Origin: Dichetophora obliterata
Taxonomy: Eukaryota; Arthropoda; Insecta; Diptera; Sciomyzidae
DNA length: 64,000 nucleotides
Direction of reading: 5' to 3'
Assembly: GCA_963920525.1 (NCBI GenBank)
Contig: OY986436.1
Span: forward strand, 82,646,839 to 82,710,838
Shown here: positions 10,109 to 22,671 of the stretch, piece by piece
Layout of the letters: each line of letters begins with the position of its first letter
Numbering within the stretch: the first letter of the stretch is position 1
Made by a program: the position numbers and the translations under genes
The notes under the pieces: model-generated
Database searches by the model: none
The model's input: only the letters and a program-made list of their open reading frames with translations
What the model was told of the DNA's origin: nothing

Positions 10109-11600
10109 AATATCATAAAATAATAAGTTTCAATTTTTTGAGCACGGTAGACTTTTCTGTGGAAATGCTCATATGTAAGTTAATATATTAAGGTGCCCCG
10201 ACTTTCATTAGAAAAAGATTCCATTTGTACCAATCTAAAAATTAGCATTGCTCTATTTTATAACGATTCCCAAAATATTTTGGCTGTAACAATAGCCGCC
10301 AGTGAGCTAAAAGATTTTGCAAAACCTCCAAAATCATTTTTTTTTTAAAATATATTGGCTGGTAGAATAGATGTTAAAAAACCTCAGATATTAAATTCCG
10401 GAAAAGGTTCTTCCAATCTGCATCAAAAAATTTTAAAGTTTTGTAATAGCATTTAAAATAATTCTGCCTTTTATTTACATGTTTTTTCGAATTTGTTAAT
10501 TTCTTTTCAATAAAATTGAAATAAGTTCACTATTTTTTATGCGATCCTCACTTTCAAGAGATCGTTGGAAAAGTTTTTAATGTTTGGAAATAAAAAACTT
10601 CTAAAAAATTTTGTAAGAAATTTAAAAAAAAATAAAAATGAAGTTATTTGCATTTTGAAAATTTTTGTATGTAAATAAAATAAAAAAAAATATCAAAAAT
10701 TAAGTCTTGTATGCTAAGGGATGCATGCGTTCAAACGGATCTCGCCCATTAAATTACGCAGGTATGTTTTGAGAAATTTTAAAGACAGAAAAACTTTTAC
10801 AAAAACTTCATAAATCTTAAAACCTAAGAATTCACAAAATTACCTTAACGATTTACTTAAAACTTTTCCTTGGATAAGAATTCTGAAAAATCTAAGTCAA
10901 CTTTTTTATGCAATTTTTTATGCGATGCTATTTCGCCATAAGCAGAGCTAAAGAAACTTACAATAAGCTCCATTTGCATATTTGGAGCAAGCCAACCAAC
11001 TCCAGCTACAAAACCATGGATGCTGAAATTTAAATTTTGCGAGAACCGCTCGAGGGAAAATTAAAATCCGCTTTTGGCTAAAGTATGCTTTAAAACTTTC
11101 TAGGCAGTTCGACTTAGAAAGGTTTTTTAGTATGGATGGACATGTCATTCTTGTTGGCTTCACTGTTATCATCAGTACCATCATCTACAACTGCCGATGT
11201 CAAGGGCAGTGAAAACAATAGTGATGGTAATTTTAAATGTATCACGTTTGATTCGATAAATCACGATGCATTGGTTTTCACTATTGTTGTTTACACGATC
11301 CAACTTATAACAAAGACTTTTTCACGTAAAGTTTTTTTAGCATATTAAAGTGATTCAATGAAATAATAAGATATTTAAATTCATTAATTTTTATTGAAAT
11401 TTAAATCCTCCGGGGGGGTTTGATACCCGAACCCTTGGCTACGGCTCTGTACTGAGAACTTTTTGACGTATACTTTTAAAACACTTAAACATATACCAAT
11501 TTCGGTTTTTACTTCTCATTTGTAAGATGTGAGACTCATTTGTTACGATTTTTTGATGAGAGGAATGAAATTATAAGCAAAATTATCAAAACTAACATAA
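10109..11600. other. Non-coding stretch; one possible minus-strand exon
   Basis: Mostly AT-rich. On the minus strand, around 11,060-10,970, a frame reads SIHGFVAGVGWLAPNMQMEL and ends at a good donor (GTAAGT). Upstream in nearby frames an acidic segment (VDDGTDDNSEANKND) is interrupted by stops. I do not recognise the product; it may be a decayed exon or chance. Confidence 0.3.
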
Positions 11601-11821
11601 TGGCGTTTTCGTTTCTCGAAAAAATGTTGCATTTTTTTCTGGCCTCTTTCTGACATCTTTGAGAAATATGAATGTTTTCCTTTTTTTGAGGTCAACATTT
11701 TCACGAAAAGAACACGATTAAATTTTAGAGGTCACTATTTTTATTCTGAAGAGGGCAGAATTTCCAAAAAGGGCAGAAAAAATGCAACATTTTGAGAAAC
11801 TCTAGAGAAACGAAGACGCCA
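11601..11821. mobile_element. TIR MITE, TAA target duplication
   Basis: TGGCGTTTTCGTTTCTC at the left matches the inverted right end with one mismatch, and AAAATGTTGCATTTTTTCTG recurs inverted just inside. TAA flanks both sides (11598-11600, 11822-11824). At 221 bp, a TAA duplication fits PIF/Harbinger. Confidence 0.75.
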
Positions 11822-14331
11822 TAAATCAATTATCTTATTCCGAAATATGAACTGTTCCTTTATGATAACTTTTTAGCCGAAACTTAAATTGACCAAACAC
11901 AGTCATAAGCTAGTAAGAACACGCAATTCACTAAGTGACAGTGGATTTCCACAACATCTTCAACTTAATTTTAAATGTAACCAAAATGTGGGTCAACGTT
12001 ACGTTAGGTTACGTGGGCTATACAACATCTTCTCAATAATTCACTTAGTTTAGTTAGCTGAATTTTGCTAACAATAGAATACTATTTCAACGCATATGAA
12101 ACTATTTAGTATTTTCTGAACATCCTTGCGTAAAAACCTTTACCGGACTTAATATAAAAATAATAGAAACTGTAAACAAAACATAAAAATGCGACCTCAT
12201 ACATATGTTTCACTTTGGTAGGATTTTTACGAGCAGCAACAAGAAAATGTCTTACCTGGATCACTTTCGAAACACAAACGAACACACACACACATACACA
12301 TAGACAATCGGACACACACAAAATGCCTATTTATGTCGATAAGATGCTGGCGTAAGTTATTTTATGATATTCTTAGAACGGGACGGAGGGATAGGAAGGG
12401 CGAGCTAGCCCACTAGGCTGTGTGATGTTTTGTTGATGAGGGCGCTACTTGTGTGTATGGACACTTGGACACATGGTAATCATATATTTTGGTCATATCT
12501 TGTGGTCGTAAAACCAGTGTGCTTATGTCCCTGTCAATGAGTTCTTACATGACATTTTTAGCAGCTTTGGTTTTTGGCCTGGCTTTTGGGACATTTATTG
12601 CTGAAACGAGCAGTGGATATGGAAAGGGGGCTGCAGTTGGAGTGGTAGCTGGGATATAGCGTGTAAGAGCGACGTATTTTAGTGTTCATTTAGGGGTCAA
12701 TTCAAGACGAGCAAATAACTTGCAAATGAAAAAAACCAAAATTGAGAAGGCGGTAGGGTATGAGTGGGATATGATTGGACTAAAGCTAAGTGGAATGAGT
12801 TGGTTATGCTGATAGGACTACGTGTGACACAAAAAGCCATCAGATAATCAAGGTGATGGCAATGGTTTGTTGTTTTTGTATTAAAGCCTTCGGTGCCTCG
12901 GGAAATTATTTACTACAACACGTAAATTGGTTTTTATAAATGTGATTTTAAACTTAACGCAGTAAATATGCACATTTAAATGACCTAGCTAAAGCGAACA
13001 GTTTTGACTCGGGAAACATCTCTAAAATATTAAAAAATTCAATTATAGACATCAGTGCCAAATATTTGGTATATGTATTCACATCTGGTATGTATGCAAT
13101 GCCTTTGCCAGCCGCTCTATAAATATTTAATTAAACCCGAAATAAGATTTTTAATAAAATAGAAAACCTTCAAATATACAAATAAGACCACATAAAAACG
13201 TTCCTTGCATATCCTTGCAATTTTATTTTTTCATCTCAACGCACGCAATAAAAAATTATTGCATACAGAATTTCTTTATCTGCGTTCTTCTTGTCTGTTC
13301 CTACTCTCCAGACATGAATAAAACAGCAACAAAACCAGAAAACAATATCCTGTCGACGCATATCCTTGCCCTACCCGGCTGCCTCACCACAAGTGCGCTT
13401 CTTTCTTTCATCACAATAAACAGGCGAACGTACAACTTAGTCGCAGTGGTTGTGTGGCAACACTGGCAGCAGCACTGGCCTTTTTCGCCTCTCATGTTCT
13501 ATTCACTTCAATCAAAGGCATCCTTTGTCGTGCATACACACATACCACCAAGAGCTGATGGTGAAAAAGTATGTGTGCGTGCTTCTAAGGAGCGCAGCAG
13601 CCGGAATGTCATTTCTTGTTAGCGGAAATGTAAAACAGGTTCCCGAAAGCAGCTACAAAACATGGAAGCCTCTTTAAAAATTAAAAACCAGCGCGTACGC
13701 AATGCAAAGAAAAGCTAAAAATTCATAAAGAACTGCTAACGATCTGAACTGGCGGGGTGTCGAGTTGGCGAACTTATAGCTTCAGAGGCCGAAGGAAGCG
13801 TGCATAAGCTTTCCGACTATTTAAGCGTGTGAAACATGCAACATTGGCAAAAAAAAATATAACAAAACAACATCATATAACTTTTGACTTCTTCCGGCCA
13901 TAAAGTTAGTGTATGTGCAGCACCCTTGGGATGCGGTTACTATCTGATATCAAATTATAAAAAAAAACCTTGAAAGGACGCCATTTCAATTGCATCAATG
14001 GGCTTTATTTGTAGTTATTAAAAAAAGTCTATTTAATACTTGAGTTTATATTTTGTATTTGCGAATTTTTTATTGTTTCCACATAAAACGAAGAAAATAC
14101 TTTTAATCAGAGAAATATTTCTTTGTCCCAACCAATCACACAGGGGGAAAAAATAGTATTTGCAAAACTGGCAGGATATACAAAAATGAATTTTAGATGA
14201 AATTCGAAAAAAGATTTCAGAAATGGCGATTGTTTTTTCGTAAATAAAGTAAATAAAAGGGTTATTTTTAATAATTGGAGCTATAAATTTTTACGCATTG
14301 AACGATTTCAATCGTCTTGAAATATTTTTAA
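11822..14331. other. Single-copy-looking DNA without a confirmed gene
   Basis: This stretch has more mixed base composition than its surroundings and no transposon ends. It contains a CA-rich microsatellite (about 12,279-12,321). No long conserved frame is present; frames such as 13,215-13,622 lack codon bias and recognised motifs. It may be host intergenic or intronic DNA. Confidence 0.4.
12549..12659 (+). CDS. Possible small ORF with signal-peptide-like start (doubtful)
   Basis: A 36-codon frame begins MTFLAALVFGLAFGTFIAET and continues into a Gly/Ala/Val-rich tail ending before TAG. The first 18 residues look like a secretion signal or membrane helix. There is no support from splicing, a nearby TATA box or similarity, and a frame this short is expected by chance. 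Listed only because of its composition. Confidence 0.12.
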   Translation: MTFLAALVFGLAFGTFIAETSSGYGKGAAVGVVAGI

Positions 14332-14344
14332 CTAGCTGAAACCC

Positions 14345-15180
14345 GGCGCGTTGCTGCCACTCTCCCTATTCAAACGCCCATAAAATGTTATCAGTTAAAC
14401 AGCATGTCTAAATTGAGGTCAAATACTGAATTCCGAGACTGTGCGACCTATATCCACAAAGCTATTCGATATAACAATTTTGGGTTGTATAGGAAGTGCC
14501 ACGCCCTCTTGATCACCCCTCATAGAATGTAATCAATTAAACTGCATGTGTACATGGAGGTCGAATACCGAATACCAAAACTTTGCGACATATAACTCCA
14601 AATATATTCGATAACACAAATTTGGGTTGTATGGGAGGTGCCACGCCCCCCGACAAACTCTAAAAAATTTTATCAGTAAATCTTCATGCGTAAATTTTGG
14701 TCAAATACTGAATTCCGATGCTGTGCGACCTATAACTCTAAAGCTATTTGATAGCACAAAGTTGGGTTGTATGGGAAGTGTCACTCCCCTTTTCCCTACG
14801 CCCATAAAATGTAAGAAATGAAAGTGCATGTATAAATTTAGGTCGAATACCGATTTCTTACGCTGTCAACCTATAACTTCAAAGCAATTCGATATTGCAA
14901 ATTTGGGATGTAAGGGAGATGTCAGGCCTCCCTGTCCAACGCCCATAAAAAAAAATCATTGAAACTGCATGTGTAAATTGAGGTCAAAAACTGAATTCCA
15001 AAGCTGAATTCCTATAAATTCAAAGCTATTCGATATCACCAATTTGGATTGTATGAGAGGTGCCCCTCCCCCTTGTCCAACTCCCATAAAATTTCATCAC
15101 TGAAACGGTACGTCTAAATTGTGGTCGAATACCGAATTTCTAAGCTGTGCAACCCATAACGCTATTCGATAACACAAATT
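14345..15180. repeat. Tandem array, ~140-bp unit, about 6 copies
   Basis: The unit contains TTTGGGTTGTATGGGAGGTG, then a CGCCC(T)ATAAAATGT segment, then GTCGAATACTGAATTCCGA and CTGTGCGACCTATAAC. The CCCATAAAATGT landmark recurs near 14,376, 14,518, 14,650, 14,802, 14,941 and 15,083, a spacing of about 130-150 bp. About five diverged units of the same type recur in the copy at 45.9-46.7 kb. These are internal Helentron-type minisatellites. Confidence 0.75.
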
Positions 15181-15429
15181 GTTTTTATATTAATGGGAGG
15201 TAAAAGAAGGTGTGGCATTTCTTCTTAAACCATCTCGTACTCAAAGCAAAGCCACTTACAAAATTTGAGCTCAATCGGACCAATAGTATCGGAGTATTGT
15301 GATATTTCCAAAAGTAGGCGTAGATGAAGTGTGACAACGCCAGTTTTTATTAAAGTTAGTGACAGTCATCATAAGAACTTATTTACCAAATTTTAATTTA
15401 ATACGACCAAAACCTTCTTAAATATAGCA

Positions 15430-17070
15430 TTTTTATTGATTTGTGGGCGATAAAAGGGGTGTGGCATTACTTTTTTCCTAAACCTTTGCGTAGCAGTTAC
15501 GAACAAACCAGTAGAAGGAAGTATCCTATTTGGTCTAGTCGTTTTCAAGTTTTAAGCATCCGAACAAATCACGACTCATTTTTATATGTACAGATATTGA
15601 TTTGTGGGCGCTAAAAGTGGGCGTGAAAACATTTATGTATCGTGACTGCCTCTTGGAGCACCTACACAGCAAGTTTCAGTATAAAAATGTGTAGAACTCC
15701 GGAATTGCCATGATTTCGAAAAAGTGGGCGTATATAAATTGCGACGAAAAAGTGATTTTTGTACAGTTACTGACAGTTACCATCTGAACAAAATGATAAT
15801 ATCTTAGTTTTTACGATCGAAACCGTCTGATATATATCCCTTATTTGGTTTGTGGTCGATAGCGCAAATTTGGCTTGTATGGGAGGAACCACGCCCCCTC
15901 GTCCAAACGTTACCAAACCTCACAGGAACAATCTATCACCTCGGCAAACGTTGTTCTGCCACAGACCGCCTTACTGCCATACACGAAAATGTCAAGAAAT
16001 GTCAAATATATTCACCATTTTCAGTATAGCTGCCGAAAGTAGCCATGTGCACTAAATAACCACATTTTAGTCTAATACGATCAAAACCGTGCGAAATATA
16101 GCATTTTTGTTGTTTTGCAAGCGGTAAAAAGGGGTGCGGTAAAATATTTCCCTTGAGCCATCTCGTAATCGAAACAAATCGACTGCCCAAATTTCAGCTC
16201 AATTTAGGGAAAGCCTGGCGCACTTTACTTCACTGGACGCTAACTCCCCGAAAAGTGAGTTTAACAAAAGTAGGGCAGGCCTATTGATAGTGCACTTGCC
16301 GAGAGTAACCATATGTACTGAATTACAAAATTTTTGTCTAATACGACCCAAACCGTTGAAATAAAACGTTTTCATTGGTTTGTGGGCGGTAAAAGGGGGG
16401 CGTGGAGATCAATTTTTAGTACAGTTGCTAACAGTAACCGTACAAACTAAGCCAACATTTTAGCTCAATCGACCCAGTAGTCAATTTTGATGGTTTCTTA
16501 AAAAGTGGGTGTGGCTATATAGCGATGACGCCCTTTTTTAGTACAATTGCCGAAAGTAACCATACAAACTTAAGTATCATATGTTAGTCTCATACGGCCA
16601 AAACTGCATGAAATATAGCATTTTCACTGATTTGTGGGCGCAAAAGGGGGCGTGGAAACCAATTTTTCGTACAGTTACTGTCAGTAACTTCACAAACCAA
16701 AGTACCAAATTTAGGTCTTATACGACCAAAACCGTCTGAAATAAACCATTTTCATTTATTTGTGGGCGGTAAAAGGGGGCGTGGAAACCTATTTTTAGGA
16801 CAGTTGTCGACAGTAACCGTACATACTAAATTACAAAATTTTAGCCATATACGACCCAAACCAACTGAAATGTAACATTTTTATTGATTTGGGGGCGGTA
16901 AAAGGGGGGTGTGGCAAATTTTTTTCCTCAACCATCTCGTACCTGAAACAAATCGACTGCCAAAATTCCAGGTCGATCGGTTCAGTAGTTTTGGAGTCTA
17001 TAGACATCACACTACCAGACACACATCGTTTTGCTTTATATATATATAGATATTGATTTGTGGGCGTTAA
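15430..17070. repeat. Second tandem-like array built on GTGGGCGGTAAAAGGGGGCG
   Basis: The landmark TTTGTGGGCGGTAAAAGG recurs near 15,440, 15,600, 16,110, 16,378, 16,632, 16,758, 16,885 and 17,055, alternating with TACAGTTGCCGACAGTAACC and CGACCAAAACCGTCTGAAAT. Spacing is 125-260 bp. At 17,455-17,508 a CCCACATA octamer is repeated about six times next to the element's 5' end. Confidence 0.7.
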
Positions 17071-17531
17071 AAGTGGGCGTGAAAACATTTATAAATTGTG
17101 TTCGTACCTAAACAGCAAGTTTCACTGTAAAAATGTGCAGAACTCCGGAATTGCCATGATTTCGAAAAAGTGGGCGTATTTATATAACGACCACGCCCAT
17201 TTTTTGTACAGTTACCGACAGTAACTATCTGAACAAAATCACCAAATCTTAGTTTTTTACGATTGAAACCGTGAAATATTTTTCTTTTTTTTTTGTTTGT
17301 GATCGATGGAGCAAATTTGGCTTGTATGGGAGGTACCACGCCCCTTTCTCCAATCGTTATAAAACCTCACAGGAACTTTCTCAAGATGTGGCTTTATTTT
17401 CCCTGAAAATTTCATAAAGACCGGTTCAGCGGTTTTGGAGTCCATACGTGATATAGCCACATACCCACATACCCACATACCCACATACCCACATACCCAC
17501 ATACATACATCCATTTTTATATATATAGATA

Positions 17532-17768
17532 TTCTTTAATTCATATGTATAAACTGTTTTCTAAATTAGTTCGATGTCATATGCTGACTGTAGCTACAAA
17601 TAAGCATCCACAAAAAATTAAAGCTTACTGTACAACAATAACTACTTAGCAAATTTACAACAAGAAGATCCCAATGTGCGCAGCGTTAGAGAGGATGAAC
17701 CGAATTGACGGCGTAAAATATACAGCACTTTGCATGCTATATTTTCTGTTTGCCTGCTAGCAAGCACT
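17532..17768 (+). repeat. Dispersed repeat, copy 1 (partner at 54,891)
   Basis: From ATGTATAAACTGTTTTCTAA to TTTCTGTTTGCCTGCTAGCA this stretch matches 54,893-55,133 in the same orientation with few differences. It directly abuts the 5' end of the Helitron-like element. I do not recognise the family; no coding potential. Confidence 0.75.
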
Positions 17769-19530
17769 TAGCACTTGCTTGTGCTACTGGTGATGGCACT
17801 TAGAGGATGTTGGCTAGCAACAAATTTTGCACTGCACTTGCTGGTGGCGGCACTTGGAGGACGCTCACCAGCAAAGAAAGCCAATTTAACTTTGCTGCAC
17901 TTGCTGATGTTGGATAACGTTGGCCCACACACAGGCAGACACAAACTCAAGCACTTTCGTTCATTTTTTTCATTAATTTGTTATTTTTTAAGTTTTTAAA
18001 GTTTACAATATTACAAGCTTACGAAATATGTTGCAAGTACAAGCTCTCGAATTAAATATGTCGCAAATTGATAAAATGCAAATAAAATAAAATATTTGCG
18101 CTAAAACACGACCGAAATGTGAAACGTCAAAATTTCATTGTCCATTTGACACAGCAAAAAAGACAAATTTATTTCATGATACAAAGAGCTACAGGTAAAG
18201 TATTCCCGGCGTAACAAACAAAATTTACTGCGCACCTCGTCATCGGTGCTCGTCAAATGTGACACTTGATGAATACATTCAAAAGAAAATGTAAAAGAGT
18301 GACGAAGATAGCAAAATGAAAACGAACAAGCAGTCAAAATTCTGTCAAGCACATCAAGCAACGTAGCCGCTTTTTGTGTAAATCGGTAAAAAGGGGAAAA
18401 AGCACCCCTACAAAATATGCAAATTTTTCTTCACAAACAGTATTAAAAAATATATTTACTTTATTTTGGACATGTGCTTTATATAACAATATTTATTTCA
18501 TTTCAGTAAAACAAGTTTTCATAAGAAAATGTAGGCATTTTAAAATCTTTATACCCTATGAATAAATTGTGACTACGTTTTAACCAAGGAGCACCTTGCA
18601 CGTCACAGCAAAGATGGCGGACATGCGCAATACTTTATCTGTAGTTCTTTGTATCATGAATTTATTTCAACACACACAAATTTTATTCAACTTGATATTT
18701 TCTATCCTACCAAGACTGAAAACTTTCCGATTGACACACAGCCATAGTTGACAACTCTGAATATAAAATGCCGCAGTGGTGAAAATAAAAAGCCACTGAC
18801 AAATACAACAAGTATGAAAATTGTCAAACTTTGTTTGACGATATGTAATAAAATAAGAGCATGCATGTAATTATTTGAATGTTCAACATATTCCTTTATC
18901 ACAACTTAAAGATTAAAATGTTAAAATACTCAATCCATACATTATTTTTCTTGTTTGCAAACGAAGTTCCAGCAGAAAAAAGCAGAAAGAGAAGAAGATC
19001 GATCCATTTTTAAATCTCACCATGAATAACAGCTGTTTGAGTAAAAGCAAATTTTTCAAAAATGTTGACAAATACAACAACTGAAGAAATGCCAAACTTT
19101 AAAGTCTAATATATATACCAACTAATATAATAACCGAACTAATAATAAGTTTTGGTTGCAAACATCTTATTGCAACCTAACTTAAGTATTTTGATACTAA
19201 AAAACAGATTATATGCATTAATTTCAGGAGTTTCCAAGTGATTTCTTTGTGAGCTTGCGGCCGATTGTGGACGATTTCCTTGGAAAAATACGATGATGCA
19301 AACCAATGATTTACCCTCTACCAAAAACGTTCAACGCGCATAAAGAAGTTTTCACTTCAAAAATCCACTAAAACTTTTTTTAAGTAATGTCGTTTTACTT
19401 TGCGCAAAACAGAGTACTTGACTAGACTTAGCAGGTGCATTAAGAATTGGGCAAAGCAATTTTTATTGTCACAGTGTGTTATCTAAATTGTTAGGCATCT
19501 ACACATATTTATGGCATATATGTTTTATAT
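17769..19530. other. Intergenic stretch; GCACTTGCT-rich start
   Basis: At 17,769-17,920 the words GCACTTGCT, TGGTGATGGCACTTAGAGGA and TGGTGGCGGCACTTGGAGGA form a degenerate duplication that leaves frames open on both strands (not genes). The remainder is AT-rich with no recognised element. Confidence 0.45.
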
Positions 19531-19532
19531 TT

Positions 19533-21030
19533 TTTATTTATTTATTTATTTAAAGGAACAATGTCGACATGTAAGACAGAGTCTTATAAATGCACTAAGT
19601 ATGACATGATAACAACAGTTTTTAATACCATGAATGAAAATTAAAGCTAACTTAACAATGTATTATAAATGAATAAAATGTAGACTTAGCTGCTTATTAT
19701 ATTTTATTTAGATTAAAAGTGATAGATAAGAGATTTAAGAAAAGAATTTGAGAATTTCATGCTTAAAGATATGTTTATTTCGAATTATTTTGATTCCATA
19801 AGGCAACGTATTCCACAATCTGATGGCGTTCACAAAAAATAATCTATTGGAATTCAAATAATTATAAACTGGTATTTTAAGGTTGACATTTCTATTAGAT
19901 CTGCAGAATTGGAGTTTCACAAAAAAGTAATTAGGTGTTTGTGAATATATTAAATTGTGTGAAAAAATACAGTTTCTAGCATTTAAATAACTCAAAATAT
20001 TACAGCCCAGAATTTTATTGCTCAAGTGACTGATGTGATCAAATTTTCTAAGGCCATAAACGTACCTCACAGCATTATTAAATGCCAGCTCCAGCTTCAT
20101 CCTGGACCTGGAATCAAGTTTACTGTACACGACATCTGAGTAGGAGATGATTGGCACTATGAGCTGTTGGACTAACTTCTTTCTAGTTTCGAGAGGAACA
20201 AATGACGCAGTCCACCTCAAGTTCCGCAACACATAGTAAACCTTACATACAACAGTATTGATATGGTTTTCGCAAGAGAGTGAAGAGTCAATGTGGTAAC
20301 CAAGATTTTTTATCTTGTCAGCAAAATTTAGTTGAACACTATTTAGATAAATGGCAGGTATATTATCGAACGAGACCTTAGATTTAAAAATCGGTAAGAC
20401 ATATGATTTCTGGGGGTTGAGCTTGAGCTTATTAGTTTGAGCCCATTCTGAAATTTTATTTAAGTCATCATTCATTTTAATACATAAGTCATCAACAAGG
20501 TTAAGAGGTCTAGACAAGTACAGTTGCAGATCATCAGCATATGCATGCATTGTAACATGCCTGCATTTGCTAAAAATATCATTAATAAACATAGAGAATA
20601 AAAGCGGACCAAGTACAGAGCCTTGAGGAACCCCACAATTTGAAAAGCGGACAGACTATTACCCACCCTCACTCTTTGAGTTCTTCCAACTAAGTAACTA
20701 TATAACAGACGGACTGCCATGCTGGAAAACTTAAAATTATCTTCAAGTTTTTGGCACAATATAGAATGGTCAACAGAGTCAAAAGCCTTAGAAAAATCTA
20801 GCAGTCAAAGAAGATTAATGTGACCCAAATCATATGTAATTCTAATGTCATCGAGAATTTTTAGCATAGCTGTAGCGCAGCTGTGGCCTGGTCTAAAACC
20901 AGACTGAAGTGGAGTCATAAAGTCATATTTTTTTATGTGCTCCGAGATTTGTGCAGCCATGAGAGACTCAACTACTTTTGATAGAGGTGAAAGTAGACTT
21001 ACAGGACGAAAATCAGATTTGCCCATTCAT
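19533..21030 (-). mobile_element. 5'-truncated LINE (CR1/jockey-like), TTTA-rich tail
   Basis: The minus-strand element ends at 19,533-19,554 in TTTA repeats, i.e. a (TAAA)n 3' tail, and is truncated within the reverse transcriptase near 21,030. No target duplication was recognised. It carries the pseudogene described at 19,735-21,026. Confidence 0.8.
19735..21026 (-). pseudogene. LINE reverse transcriptase, 3' half, broken
   Basis: Segments in order: SDFRPVSLLSPLSKVVESLM (fingers), LLDFSKAFDSVDHSI (first catalytic Asp), [13 protein letters not shown] after a frameshift near 20,640, [12 protein letters not shown] (YADD catalytic box near 20,541), thumb, and a C-terminus with [14 protein letters not shown] interrupts the frame at about 20,803. 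The first of about seven RT blocks and the endonuclease are missing. The C-terminal LWNTLP block and (TAAA)n tail fit CR1- or jockey-group LINEs; the exact clade is uncertain. Confidence 0.82.
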
Positions 21031-22671
21031 TACCTTATTTTTGTACATTCTGCTTGTATTTGCATTTTTAATTTCCAGAATGAAAAGACTCTATAATTAC
21101 CATGTAAGTACAAAGAAACTAATGCGATTTTCTTAATCCGAAAATTAATTTAGTCAAACAGCTTAGGCTCGACTTTAAAATTTTTATGAATAAGGCCCTT
21201 AGTTATTAAATTAAAATTAATTTTCTTTTCCTTTCCTTAATATTTTGGCTTCTTCTATGGCTCAATAAGACTTGGCTTGGTATAAACAGTGTTTACAGAG
21301 TCAAGTCATCAAATTGTTGGTAAAACAACGATAGAACAACATGAAATTCCATAGAAATTCATGCTGTTTGACGAAAAATTGGACGATGTGAACACTGCTA
21401 TATGTAAAAACCTTGTAAAAGCTAAAAGAGAATGCAAAATAAAAAACAACAGGATACAGTTCACAGTTGATGCTGCTGTACTTATTTTAAATCCTCTAAA
21501 CATACCCAAAATCCACCAACAGACAATTAAAATCCGCTAAAGTTTTCCCCTAAAGATTTCTTTCACCCAAATTTTCTACTAAACGGTGCAACAGTGGCAC
21601 AGAGATAAATATTTAAGCATTCTATGCTAAAGCCCATAGTAGAACTAGACAAGGTACACACATGGAGATAATTATTTTGCTTAAAAAACGGTTTGATTTT
21701 AGAAGAAGATTGCTAAATTAAAATCACTTCTCATGTATTTAGAAAAAAGCAAAATTTTAATTAAATTCAAGCAAAATTTTGCTAAGTTATTATAAACTGC
21801 GAAAGCAAATTTCAAATATTTGCTAAGTTATTATAAGGTTAAATAGCAAATTTTTACTAAACTCATGTAAATATTTGCTAAATTATTATAAACTCAGATG
21901 TAAATTTTTACTTAATTCAAGCTCATTTCTTCTAAACACAAAATCACACGTTTATTCATAATCAGTGCCGGACTGGGACGGTAAATTTGATCTGGAAAAT
22001 AATGACTTGACTGGCCCTCTTTCATAGGAAACAACAACAAAAATTTGTTTGTACATATATGTAGAATTGAGCGTATCACCCAAACTAACCTATTTTTGAC
22101 ACAATCTCAATCCATTGACACTTGAAAGATATGTTCGAAAAAAGTTCCTATCCTCAAGTATTATATACTTGTGTGTTTGTTGATTTTTTGTCTGATTTTT
22201 TCTTGAGTATTTTTTGTCTTGTTATTTGAGTATCTTTGAGTACCTCTGATTTTTTTTGGCTAATTTTTCACCCATTTTATCTCAAAAAATTAAATCCCAT
22301 GAATAATAATTAAAACCATGAATTTGATAACACGTTACATCAAGCACAGATCTCTACTATTTTATCTCTTTATTTCAAATTCGATACATCATCTACATAT
22401 TTTATCAGTTCCAACTTCTTTAAATGCTGGATCTTCGTTTGTATAAAGTCGAACTAAAAAGCTATATAATTATATGCATTTTTTCGTTGTTTTTTTAATT
22501 TAATTTTTTTATCTTATATGTACGTATTTTCTCGGCACCCCTTTTACTTTTTTCTTTTTAAAGACATTTCGAAAGAATAAACACTTCATTATTTCTAAGA
22601 GCTTTCCAACCATAAAGTGGTACATATCATTATAGCATAAATTTTAAAAAAATTAACATTGATTTACCTTT
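21031..22671. repeat. Intergenic; region of ATTTGCTAAATTATTATAA-like repeats
   Basis: At about 21,700-21,930 a roughly 50-bp AT-rich unit containing TTTGCTAAGTTATTATAA occurs about four times with divergence. A related, inverted-looking region is at 33,090-33,300. Outside this no gene or element is recognised. Confidence 0.45.

Larger units (their letters stand above)
14332..17529 (-). mobile_element. Helitron-like (Helentron/DINE-type) non-autonomous element
   Basis: Read on the minus strand it starts TCTATATATATAAAAATGG (5' end at 17,529) and ends in a GC-rich stretch plus CTAG (complement of CTAGCTGAAACCCGGCGCGT at 14,332). TC...CTAG ends without target duplication are typical of Helitrons. 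No Rep/helicase is encoded. The interior is two tandem-repeat arrays (separate entries). A partial internal duplication is visible because 15,590-15,900 and 17,050-17,340 share the same order of motifs. A related copy lies at 45,907-47,112. Confidence 0.75.

Noticed and set aside
13215..13622. 135-codon plus-strand ORF as a host gene
   Set aside because: No recognisable motif, no codon bias, and stops and overlapping frames on both strands; not supportable.
17775..17999. Opposing ORFs on both strands near 17.8 kb
   Set aside because: Explained by a degenerate GCACTTGCT repeat lacking stops in several frames.
20472..20759. Separate 95-codon minus-strand ORF
   Set aside because: It is part of the LINE reverse transcriptase in the frame used before the shift near 20,640; included in the pseudogene.
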